Source: Candidatus Yanofskybacteria bacterium CG10_big_fil_rev_8_21_14_0_10_36_16
GTDB taxonomy: Bacteria; Patescibacteria; Paceibacteria; 2-02-FULL-40-12; IGHO2-01-FULL-4-A
Direction: 5' to 3'
DNA length: 64,000 nt
Assembly (NCBI GenBank): GCA_002794035.1
Contig: PCXQ01000003.1
Span: forward strand, 56,348-120,347
The notes beneath the pieces were generated by a model. It worked only from the letters and a program-made list of their open reading frames with translations, did no database searches and had not been told where the DNA came from. Made by a program: the position numbers and the translations under genes. Below are positions 8,971 through 15,584 of this stretch, in pieces; the first letter of the stretch is position 1, and the number at the start of each line of letters is the position of its first letter.

Positions 8971-11169
8971 TTATTTTTTCTTTGTTTTAACCGTTTTTTT
9001 ATTTGCTCCTTTTTCTGTTCTTTCCTTGTCTTTTTCTAGTGCTTCTTCAAGATCTTTTTCATTTTCAGGTTTTTTAGACATTGTAAACTTACAGTCAGGG
9101 TAGTTGTTGCACGCATAAAATGTTTGACCTCGACCTCTAGATTTTCTTTCTACTATTTCACCTTTGTCGCATTTAGGGCATTTAAAGCCAGTCTTGTTTT
9201 CTATTTTTTTAATACCTTTGCAGGTTGGATAGTCCTGACAGCCCAAAAAGTATCCATAACGTCCACGTTTTACTTCCATTAATTTACCGCATTCTGGGCA
9301 TTTTTCGCCTTCGGTTTTTTCTTCTAATTGTTTAATCATAGCTTCTTCTTCCGGCAGGGGTTTTGTCCCTCCGCATTCCTTATCAGGGCACATGAGGAAT
9401 TTACCATGTCGGCCGAATTTTATAACCATTTTTTTATTGCATTTCGGGCAGGGGACTTCAGTTTCTTCTGTCGCTTGTTCAACTATTTTTACTTTTTTGT
9501 CTAAATTTTCCTTGAAGGGCCCGTAAAATTCTTTAATTACCGGCACCCAATCAGACTTACCCTCAGCTATTTGATCAAAGGACTCTTCAATGTGAGATGT
9601 GAATTTTAGATCAACAATTTTAGGAAAATGCTCAACCAACATGTCGTTTACCAATATGCCGATTTCAGTAGGCTTATATTTTTTTTCTTCTTTTTCGACA
9701 TACCCCCTTGTTTGTATTGTGCTTAATGTTGGAGCATATGTTGATGGACGACCAATGCCTTCTTTTTCAAGGGTTTTAACAAGAGATGCGTCTGTGTATC
9801 TTGGAGGAGGCTGGGTAAAGTGTTGTTCGGGTTTTAGTTCTTTAAAGTTCAAAATCTCACCCTCATCAAGTTTTGGCAATTCAACATCCTCTGAAGAACG
9901 CCCATATACTTTTAGAAAACCATCAAATTTCATTACTTGCCCATTGGCCCTGAAAATGTATTCATTGGATTTTGGATTTTGGATTTTGGATTTTGCCGAT
10001 ATATCGGCGCTTGTTTGGTCATATAGGGCTGGCTTCATTTGACTGGCTAGGGTTCTTCGCCATATAAGGTCATATATTTTTTTCTGGCCTGGATCGATTT
10101 TGCCCAAGTCTTCGGGTTCTTTTGCAAGATTTGTTGGACGTATAGCTTCATGAGCTTCCTGAGCGCCCTTTGATTTTGTTTTATATTTTCTTGCTTCAGA
10201 ATAATTTTCACCAAATTTTTCGGTTATTACCTTTTTGGCTTGTACCAAAGCAGACTCCGCAATATTAACGCTGTCTGTTCTCATATAAGTAATATGTCCT
10301 GTTTCATATAGTTTTTGTGCATGCATCATTGTTTGCTTGGCTGACATTCCGTATTTCCTTGAAGCGGCTTGTTGAAGTGTTGAGGTGGTAAAAGGGGACA
10401 CTGGATTTTTCTTTGCTTCTTTGCTTTCTATGTGTAATACCTTATATTCTGCGCCATCTAAATTTTTTATTATTTCATTTATTTCTTCTTCTTTCTTTAT
10501 CTCTAACTTATCCAAGGTCTTATTCCCTATTTTATTTAGTCTTGCGGAAAATTCCTTTCCTTCTTTTTCAAAAACACTATCTAATGTCCAGTATTCTTCT
10601 TTGATAAACTTTTCAATTTCCCGCTCCCGTTCAACTATGAGACGAAGGGCAACTGACTGAACCCTGCCTGCTGAAAGACCGTAACGTATTTTTTTCCACA
10701 AAAAAGGCGAAAGCTCGTAGCCTACGAGCCTATCAAGCACGCGCCTTGCCTGCTGGGCATCAACTAGGTGCATGTCAATATCTCGAGGGTTTTCAAGAGC
10801 TTTTTCAATGGCTGGTTTTGTGATTTCATGAAATACTATGCGTTTTACTTTTTTGCTTGTTCTGGGGCCATCAAGACCAAGAGCTTTAGTGAGATGCCAT
10901 GCAATGGCCTCTCCTTCACGGTCTTCATCAGTTGCGAGTATTACATCATCTGTTTTTTTAAGAGCGTCTTTTAGTTCTGCAACTTGTTTTTTTGCTTTGG
11001 CTGGAATTAAGTATTTGGGTTGGAAATTGTTTTCTATATCTACACCAATACGGGACTTAGGTAAGTCCCTGATGTGCCCCATGGAAGAGCGAACCAAATA
11101 ACCGCTTCCAAGAAACTTTGTTATTGTTTTGGCTTTAGTTGGTGATTCTACAATTATTAAACTTGACAT
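8971..11169 (-). CDS. topA: DNA topoisomerase I (type IA)
   Basis: A 732-residue enzyme that relaxes negative supercoils. The N-terminal Toprim domain carries DEDREGEAIAWH (about 81-92), and the catalytic tyrosine is Tyr295 in HITYMRTDS. Three C-terminal four-cysteine zinc ribbons follow (starting CPKCNKK, CPECGKL and CPKCDKG), then a lysine-rich tail. The ATG at 11169 is chosen because MSSLIIVESPTKAK is the usual start, and a consensus promoter ends 7 nt before it; a longer TTG reading from 11205 is unlikely. A linker (about residues 398-409) is encoded by a heptanucleotide tandem repeat at 9965-9995. Confidence 0.96.
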   Translation of the reverse strand: MSSLIIVESPTKAKTITKFLGSGYLVRSSMGHIRDLPKSRIGVDIENNFQPKYLIPAKAKKQVAELKDALKKTDDVILATDEDREGEAIAWHLTKALGLDGPRTSKKVKRIVFHEITKPAIEKALENPRDIDMHLVDAQQARRVLDRLVGYELSPFLWKKIRYGLSAGRVQSVALRLIVEREREIEKFIKEEYWTLDSVFEKEGKEFSARLNKIGNKTLDKLEIKKEEEINEIIKNLDGAEYKVLHIESKEAKKNPVSPFTTSTLQQAASRKYGMSAKQTMMHAQKLYETGHITYMRTDSVNIAESALVQAKKVITEKFGENYSEARKYKTKSKGAQEAHEAIRPTNLAKEPEDLGKIDPGQKKIYDLIWRRTLASQMKPALYDQTSADISAKSKIQNPKSNEYIFRANGQVMKFDGFLKVYGRSSEDVELPKLDEGEILNFKELKPEQHFTQPPPRYTDASLVKTLEKEGIGRPSTYAPTLSTIQTRGYVEKEEKKYKPTEIGILVNDMLVEHFPKIVDLKFTSHIEESFDQIAEGKSDWVPVIKEFYGPFKENLDKKVKIVEQATEETEVPCPKCNKKMVIKFGRHGKFLMCPDKECGGTKPLPEEEAMIKQLEEKTEGEKCPECGKLMEVKRGRYGYFLGCQDYPTCKGIKKIENKTGFKCPKCDKGEIVERKSRGRGQTFYACNNYPDCKFTMSKKPENEKDLEEALEKDKERTEKGANKKTVKTKKK
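9965..9995. repeat. Heptanucleotide tandem repeat inside topA
   Basis: 4.4 perfect copies of TTGGATT on the plus strand (9965-9995). On the coding strand this yields the linker KSKIQNPKSN. The same 7-bp unit, in the same length and strand, recurs in dprA at 12346-12376. Confidence 0.9.
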
Positions 11170-11176
11170 AGTCCTG

Positions 11177-11205
11177 ATAATATGATAAATATATAAAAAT
11201 GTCAA
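11177..11205 (-). promoter_or_regulatory. Promoter of topA (leaderless configuration)
   Basis: On the minus strand: TTGACA (11200-11205), 17-nt spacer, TATTAT (11177-11182), 7 nt, then the ATG at 11169. The predicted start of transcription coincides with the start codon. Confidence 0.75.
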
Positions 11206-11238
11206 ATAGATAGACCTTTAAAAATAAAGGAGACAGAA

Positions 11239-11787
11239 ATGACAAAAAAAGGATTCATGTGGATGTTTGTTTTAATGTGGATTGTCTTTTTAAGTAATAC
11301 TTTTGCATTATTTGCTGTACTTCCAGAGAAGCCCAGTGAGGATTTTGCAGTTGTGTATTTTGTTACCTTTGCTTCTGAAATTATTCTTTTTTGTTGGCTT
11401 ATTTTTTTGTTTTCTGGCAGTTTCAATAATCTTTTATATAAAAATTGGACGGTTGTTGAACATTTCATAATTAAAGATCATAATCTTAGGCCCATCTATA
11501 GAGAATATAATAGGCAAGAAGGAAAAGTAATTATTTGGACTGTTGATAGCGACGGAAAAGTAAAAAGGGGAATTGTTAAAGATGAACAAACAGATAAATT
11601 TTTAAAGATGGAAGGCAGTATCCCCGCGATTGAAAATTTACCACATATAACAACTTTGTCTGGTGAAAAATATCTTAGACACGAAAATTTGCCAAATACT
11701 CACCATGCTGTGAATTGTGTTGATGTTAAAGAGGAAGAACTTCAAGAAGTGCATGAAATAAGTGATGCTGGAGACATTAAAACATAA
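11239..11787 (+). CDS. Membrane-anchored protein of unknown function
   Basis: A 182-residue protein with two N-terminal transmembrane helices (about residues 8-25 and 37-58) and a soluble, charged C-terminal domain of about 120 residues (pieces such as EGKVIIWTVDSDGKVKRGIV and a histidine-containing end). No family recognised. The Shine-Dalgarno site AAAGGAG lies 7 nt before the ATG, and the gene ends in its own terminator. It is divergent from topA, and the 69-bp gap contains the topA promoter. Confidence 0.6.
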   Translation: MTKKGFMWMFVLMWIVFLSNTFALFAVLPEKPSEDFAVVYFVTFASEIILFCWLIFLFSGSFNNLLYKNWTVVEHFIIKDHNLRPIYREYNRQEGKVIIWTVDSDGKVKRGIVKDEQTDKFLKMEGSIPAIENLPHITTLSGEKYLRHENLPNTHHAVNCVDVKEEELQEVHEISDAGDIKT

Positions 11788-11798
11788 TTTTTTCTTCC

Positions 11799-11825
11799 GA
11801 CCCCGTGTAGCGGGGTCTTTTTTTA
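11799..11825 (+). terminator. Intrinsic terminator
   Basis: GACCCCG/CGGGGTC hairpin (11799-11805 with 11811-11817) followed by seven Ts. Confidence 0.85.
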
Positions 11826-12156
11826 TTGCCTCCTGTAGTAACTCAGTATTTTTTTAATTATCTTTATTATTTGGTTTTATTACTTCTGTGACAAGTGATC
11901 ACAAATTAATAACCGAGGCATTTTTTATAAGTTCTTACTTTCAAAAAATGCCTCCCTTATTCTGCTGAGCACTCTTTTAAGTTGGAAATAAAATTACTCT
12001 TAGTGGAGGGATAATGCTTTTTGAGACCGCTACGATTGCTGTCAGCTTGGTTCGCCGCTTTAAGCGGTGATGGCAGTATGAGCAACGGATGAGCCGAGTT
12101 CGCTGGAGACGAGGCGAAGTTCTCAAAAAGCATTATCCCCGAAACTAACTTAAAAT
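11826..12156. other. Folded intergenic region between convergent genes
   Basis: No protein gene is visible. It holds a 12-bp hairpin (11915-11926 with 11943-11954, arms GAGGCATTTTTT and its complement) and the larger element at 12009-12138. The palindrome GTGATCAC occurs near 11896. No clear promoter was found on either strand. Confidence 0.7.
12009..12138. repeat. Long inverted-repeat element with internal hairpins
   Basis: Perfect 18-bp closing stem: GGATAATGCTTTTTGAGA (12009-12026) with its complement at 12121-12138. Inside are a hairpin CGCCGCT/AGCGGTG extended by CTGTCA/TGGCAG, and a hairpin TTCGC/GCGAA. It could be a non-coding RNA or a palindromic mobile or regulatory DNA element. It lies 19 nt beyond the dprA stop codon. 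Confidence 0.7.
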
Positions 12157-13227
12157 CTACAACAAATATTTATTTCCAACTTTCTTTACCTTCTTTTTTA
12201 TTTCCATCAAAACTAATTGCGTGCTTACCTCCTGTGAGCTTAAATCGCTAACTCTTATTATGTTGTCAATTGATACAGGTTCATCTGAATTTGCCAGTAC
12301 TTCTAATATTTTTTTCTCCACTTCATTTTCCGCATTTATTTCTGTTTGGGTTTTGGATTTTGAATTTTGGATTTTGTCTGGATATTCTTCTAGTACATCG
12401 CTTGCCTCCAGTATCGGTTTTGCCCCTCTTTTAATTAGCAGATTTGTTCCTCGGGATGTTCTATTTAAAATATTACCCGGCACTGCAAAAACATCTCGAT
12501 TTTGATCTACGGCATATTTGGCAGTAATTAATGCTCCGCTTTTAATATCTGCTTCAATAACCAGTGTTCCTTTTGATAGTCCAGATATGATCCTGTTTCT
12601 TTGCGGGAATGAAAATGGTGTGCCATGAGTTCCGGGAGCGTATTCTGAAATTATAGCACCACCTTCCTTGATTATCCTGTGGGCAAGTGAAATATTTTGA
12701 GCTGGATAAATTATTTCGTCATCAATGCCAGTTCCTAAAACAGCGATTGTTGGTGTTTTAAATTCGAGTGCTGTCTTGTGTGCAATGGTATCAATGCCTA
12801 AAGCTAGTCCACTTACTATTGTGACATTGGCTTGGCATATTTCAGGCAGTATTTTTAATATTGCCATTTCGCCATATTCCGTTAATCGTCTTGTACCAAC
12901 AACGCCTAATGAAAAATTATTAAGAATCTCCTTATTGCCCCTTACATATAATAAGAAAGGAGGAACGGGTATTTCTTTAAGAAGTTCAGGATAGTCTTTA
13001 TCGTAAGCGGGGATTATCTGTATTTTTTGATTTTCTATTTTTAACCACTCCATATCGGGGTTTATTTTTTTGATGTTCTTGGGTAAAAATTTTGAAAGAT
13101 TTGATTCCCATGCTTTTTTCCAGTTGCTATTAAATTTTTCATTTAGAATTTCAAGTACGCCAGTTTTGCCGGCGATTAATTTATTGATTGCGTTCAGATA
13201 TTTTAGTTGTGATTTGTCTTGTGCCAT
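12157..13227 (-). CDS. dprA: DNA-processing protein DprA (Smf)
   Basis: A 356-residue Rossmann-fold protein that binds incoming single-stranded DNA and loads RecA during natural transformation. Landmarks are VVGTRRLTEYG, IVSGLALGIDTIAH, AVLGTGIDDEIIYP, PFSFPQRNRIISGLS and SGALITAKYA, with a small C-terminal winged-helix domain (DLM2 type). The ATG at 13227 is preferred because a promoter ends 7 nt before it; longer readings start at 13236, 13245 or TTG 13266. The linker KIQNSKSKTQT between core and C-terminal domain is encoded by a heptanucleotide repeat. CPR genomes commonly keep dprA, consistent with DNA uptake. Confidence 0.93.
   Translation of the reverse strand: MAQDKSQLKYLNAINKLIAGKTGVLEILNEKFNSNWKKAWESNLSKFLPKNIKKINPDMEWLKIENQKIQIIPAYDKDYPELLKEIPVPPFLLYVRGNKEILNNFSLGVVGTRRLTEYGEMAILKILPEICQANVTIVSGLALGIDTIAHKTALEFKTPTIAVLGTGIDDEIIYPAQNISLAHRIIKEGGAIISEYAPGTHGTPFSFPQRNRIISGLSKGTLVIEADIKSGALITAKYAVDQNRDVFAVPGNILNRTSRGTNLLIKRGAKPILEASDVLEEYPDKIQNSKSKTQTEINAENEVEKKILEVLANSDEPVSIDNIIRVSDLSSQEVSTQLVLMEIKKKVKKVGNKYLL
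12346..12376. repeat. Heptanucleotide tandem repeat inside dprA
   Basis: 4.4 copies of TTGGATT with two substitutions (units TTGGGTT, TTGGATT, TTGAATT, TTGGATT). Same unit, 31-bp length and strand as the repeat in topA. Confidence 0.85.
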
Positions 13228-13234
13228 ATGCGGC

Positions 13235-13263
13235 ATGATAAACATTAAAAGAAGTTTTTGCAA
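13235..13263 (-). promoter_or_regulatory. Promoter of dprA (leaderless configuration)
   Basis: On the minus strand: TTGCAA (13258-13263), 17-nt spacer, TATCAT (13235-13240), 7 nt, then the ATG at 13227. Confidence 0.5.
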
Positions 13264-13277
13264 CAAGGCTTAGTATA

Positions 13278-13306
13278 TTGACATTTTAATATTTAATGTG
13301 TTATTC
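13278..13306 (+). promoter_or_regulatory. Promoter of the gene at 13350
   Basis: TTGACA (13278-13283), 17-nt spacer, TTATTC (13301-13306), about 37 nt before a strong AGGAGG Shine-Dalgarno site. Confidence 0.55.
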
Positions 13307-13349
13307 TCTAAAATGGTGGCGTGATTAGTTGCAACAGGAGGCAAAAGCC

Positions 13350-14015
13350 ATGCATGAAATGATTTCTTTTCTCGTAGATAGAGAAGCAAATATATATGCA
13401 CAAAATGGTGTTTGTAAATCTTGGGAAATAGCTAAAATATTCGGTATAAATCAAAGAGAATGTTTAGTTGGCCAATTCGATTTGGTTAATCGAGTATTGT
13501 ATTTTACAGATAGCAGCTTTAGGGTAATGAGTAATCACGCAAGTGCGGCTAAGGAGTTCTTTACAAAATGTGCAGGAACCCCTGAATCATTGATTGCATT
13601 TGTTGAAAGAGGCAATTGGGATGGCAATGTTTTGCCTTTGCTTTTAAATATTGAAGCTCGTAGATTGTTTTTTTTAGAAATGGAGCCTACTCGTAAACTG
13701 CAATTGGAAGCTATTGAGTTGGCTCGCAATGTGCACGAGGAAGCTATTGTAAATGCAGATATGGGCCATCAAGAAGCTGTGGATTTGGCCAGAAAAAAAT
13801 ATACTAGAGACCAGCATTATTTAGAGGCAGATACTGTATATGATAGATCTGTAATATCTGCCAAGAAATCACGTCGAGAATCTGAGTTGTTGGAACATAA
13901 TTCTTATGATGAGGCTGTTGAGTCTGCTCGTAAGGCATACAATGAAACTGCAATTAAAATCTGGACGCAGTTTTTTAGGGATGTGGATAATAGAATTAAA
14001 ATTTGGTGTAGTTAA
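13350..14015 (+). CDS. Helical protein of unknown function
   Basis: A 221-residue soluble protein. The N-terminal 95 residues look globular (FGINQRECLVGQFDLVNR, SFRVMSNHASAAKEFFTKC). The C-terminal half is a long helical stretch with loosely repeated units in which Glu-Ala, Tyr and Asp recur (EEAIVNADMGHQEAVDLARKK, YDEAVESARKAYNETA). The ATG at 13350 is chosen because AGGAGG (13336-13341) lies 8 nt before it; a TTG reading from 13329 would place that site inside the gene. Own promoter and terminator. Family not recognised. Confidence 0.6.
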   Translation: MHEMISFLVDREANIYAQNGVCKSWEIAKIFGINQRECLVGQFDLVNRVLYFTDSSFRVMSNHASAAKEFFTKCAGTPESLIAFVERGNWDGNVLPLLLNIEARRLFFLEMEPTRKLQLEAIELARNVHEEAIVNADMGHQEAVDLARKKYTRDQHYLEADTVYDRSVISAKKSRRESELLEHNSYDEAVESARKAYNETAIKIWTQFFRDVDNRIKIWCS

Positions 14016-14033
14016 TTAAAGCATCACCAAGAT

Positions 14034-14064
14034 AAGTCCCGCTAAATCGGGACTTTTATTTTTT
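14034..14064 (+). terminator. Intrinsic terminator
   Basis: AAGTCCCG/CGGGACTT hairpin (14034-14041 with 14048-14055) followed by a T-rich run, directly upstream of the rpsP promoter. Confidence 0.85.
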
Positions 14065-14066
14065 AT

Positions 14067-14096
14067 TTGACAATTTATTTAGATGTATGCTATATA
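14067..14096 (+). promoter_or_regulatory. Promoter of rpsP
   Basis: TTGACA (14067-14072), 18-nt spacer, TATATA (14091-14096). The transcript would start near 14103, giving a leader of about 150 nt. Confidence 0.65.
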
Positions 14097-14102
14097 ACAT
14101 CT

Positions 14103-14252
14103 TACATGAAATTAGTGATGCTGGCTTTTACCAATCCGTTGTAGCTGAAAGCTCGGTTTTAGCCCTCCTAGAAACTGAGCGAGTATGATGCAACGGGCTG
14201 GTAGAAGCTATTGGCTAAATTTTAATTTTATGTTAGTATTCAATAACAAATT
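14103..14252 (+). promoter_or_regulatory. Structured 5' leader of rpsP
   Basis: A leader of about 150 nt with a long closing stem (14125-14141 with 14191-14207, 17 pairs including G-U) and an inner stem (GCTCGGTTTTAG 14151-14162 with 14168-14180). Several G-U pairs keep both stems intact. It matches no riboswitch I recognise, and may be an autoregulatory or processing structure. Confidence 0.55.
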
Positions 14253-14759
14253 ATGTTAAAAATTAGATTACAAAGAGTTGGCAAAAAGGGTCAGGCAATG
14301 TACCGCTTAGTAGTTGCTGAACACACTAAAAACCCAAAGGGTGCATACCTGGAGCTTTTGGGTTCTTATAATCCTCATTCAAAGGATCTGCAAGCTAACG
14401 GTGAGAGAATAAAACATTGGGTTAGCAATGGCGCTCAAATGTCAGATACAGTAAACAACCTTCTTATATCAAAAAAAGTGATTGAAGGAATCAAGGTCCA
14501 ATTAAAATTAAAAACAAAAAAGAAACAAACTGAACAAAAACAGGAAAATACTCCTGTGAAAGTCGCAACAGCAGAAGCTAAGGAAGAGCCAGTATCAGCT
14601 GAAAATAAACAAGCAAAAGATGAAAGTAAGGAAGATGCAAAAGAAGAATCTAAAAAATCTGAAGATAGAAAAGAAGAGGTTAAGAATGACGAACCCAAAA
14701 AAGAAGAAACCAAGGATAATTCAAAAAATGACACAGAAGAGGATAAAGTTGAGAAATAG
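14253..14759 (+). CDS. rpsP: Ribosomal protein bS16 with long charged tail
   Basis: Small-subunit protein of the 5' domain of 16S rRNA. The bS16 core spans residues 1-82 (MLKIRLQRVGKKGQAMYRLV, GSYNPHSK, WVSNGAQMSDTV). It is followed by about 85 residues made almost only of Lys, Glu, Asp, Ser, Asn and Thr. Usual length is about 80-90, so the tail doubles it; it is probably disordered and its role is unknown. The order rpsP-khpA-trmD is the classical bacterial cluster, but rimM and rplS are missing from it here. Confidence 0.96.
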   Translation: MLKIRLQRVGKKGQAMYRLVVAEHTKNPKGAYLELLGSYNPHSKDLQANGERIKHWVSNGAQMSDTVNNLLISKKVIEGIKVQLKLKTKKKQTEQKQENTPVKVATAEAKEEPVSAENKQAKDESKEDAKEESKKSEDRKEEVKNDEPKKEETKDNSKNDTEEDKVEK

Positions 14760-14761
14760 AA

Positions 14762-14853
14762 TTGTTGACCCCGCCCTTGAGAATCTTTAAAGTTTAGCGA
14801 CAATATCTGATGTTTATATTTAGTATAAACAATTCTCAAGAGCGTGATTGACT
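14762..14853. repeat. Inverted repeat upstream of the khpA promoter
   Basis: GTTGACCCCGCCCTTGAGAAT (14763-14783) pairs with ATTCTCAAGAGCGTGATTGAC near 14832-14852, which runs into the khpA -35 box. A closely similar pair flanks the 16S promoter at 18843-18923. Confidence 0.6.
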
Positions 14854-14876
14854 TTATAACCTATTTTTGTTATAAT
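14848..14876 (+). promoter_or_regulatory. Consensus promoter of khpA
   Basis: TTGACT (14848-14853), 17-nt spacer, TATAAT (14871-14876), followed by about 105 nt of leader. Confidence 0.75.
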
Positions 14877-14989
14877 TAAAACATCCTCGGTTATGTCGAA
14901 ACCGGTTTGATAATATATAAGTAAGTCAGGGATATAGCATTGATATTTTAACAATAAATTCTGTGTTATTTCTCTGGGTATAAAAACAA

Positions 14990-15319
14990 ATGGCTGCAAA
15001 ACAACCAGACCAAGAGTTTGTAGAATATATAGTAAAGAGTCTTGTTAACAACCCCGATGACGTAGTTGTAGACAGGACAGTAGACCAGATGGGCGTCCTT
15101 GTTACTGTTAAGGTTAACCCTCAGGATATGGGACTGCTTATCGGAAGGTCAGGTTCAACCGCCAAGGCTATAAGAACCCTTGCAAGAATTATTGGTTTAA
15201 GAAACAACGCAAGAGTTAATTTGAGAATTGTTGAGCCCGAGGGAAGTACTCACGCTGCCGCTAGGGGAGCTTCTGAACCAAAAGGAGTTGACGAAGTAGT
15301 TGGTGAGCTTGGTATTTAA
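14990..15319 (+). CDS. khpA: KH-domain RNA-binding protein KhpA
   Basis: A 109-residue single-KH-domain protein. The KH core includes VNPQDMGLLIGRSGSTAKAIRTL (about 41-63), with the GxxG-type loop GRSG; VEYIVKSLVNNPDDV precedes it. In Firmicutes KhpA pairs with KhpB to bind small and messenger RNAs, affecting cell elongation and division. Its position between rpsP and trmD is the conserved ylqC context and supports the name. The C-terminal 25 residues beyond the KH domain are Ala/Gly-rich. It has its own strong promoter and terminator. Confidence 0.9.
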   Translation: MAAKQPDQEFVEYIVKSLVNNPDDVVVDRTVDQMGVLVTVKVNPQDMGLLIGRSGSTAKAIRTLARIIGLRNNARVNLRIVEPEGSTHAAARGASEPKGVDEVVGELGI

Positions 15320-15337
15320 TTATTAAAATTATTTCAA

Positions 15338-15373
15338 AAAATCAAAACCCCGCAAGGCGGGGTTTTGATTTTG
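15338..15373 (+). terminator. Intrinsic terminator after khpA
   Basis: AAAATCAAAACCCCGC and its complement (15338-15372) with a two-base loop; T-rich 3' end. Confidence 0.85.
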
Positions 15374-15393
15374 TAAAATTTTTGCTATTATAT
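15365..15393 (+). promoter_or_regulatory. Candidate promoter of trmD
   Basis: TTGATT (15365-15370), 17-nt spacer, TTATAT (15388-15393). It overlaps the khpA terminator, and would give a leader of about 185 nt containing two structured elements. Confidence 0.4.
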
Positions 15394-15411
15394 TTAGGCT
15401 TTGCAAAGCAT

Positions 15412-15466
15412 GGGGCACGCGGTTCGGTGTCGTCAGACATCTGCTCATGGAGTAGCCGCGTGCTCC
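15412..15466. repeat. Cloverleaf-like inverted repeat ending in ACCA
   Basis: Closing stem GGGGCACGCGG (15412-15422) with CCGCGTGCTCC (15456-15466), followed directly by ACCA. Inside are small hairpins TGTC/GACA and CTC/GAG. It is too short and lacks a TTCGA-type T-loop, so it is not a normal tRNA. Confidence 0.5.
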
Positions 15467-15497
15467 ACCAATATTTTATGAAATTTGATATTGTAAT

Positions 15498-15570
15498 CCC
15501 GATATTTGTTGTCGCTTGTGGCGACTTACAAAATCGAGGACCCTCGATCTCGTCAAGGCGAGCATCGGGG
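15498..15570. repeat. Two-hairpin repeat element, copy 1 (trmD leader)
   Basis: Hairpin 1: CGATATTTGT, inner stem GTCGC/GCGAC, then TTACAAAATCG (15500-15535). Hairpin 2: CCCTCGATCTCG with CGAG-C-ATCGGGG (15541-15570). Copies 2 and 3 are at 63634-63720 and 63740-63836. Confidence 0.7.
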
Positions 15571-15584
15571 CAATTTTTTCAAAA

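Noticed and set aside
14106..14144. Possible 12-residue leader peptide before rpsP
   Set aside because: No Shine-Dalgarno site and no run of regulatory codons; it falls at the base of the leader stem.
15382..15584. Open frames upstream of trmD, including an N-terminal extension from 15516
   Set aside because: They cover folded leader elements, and the family start is MKFEIITIFP at 15585.
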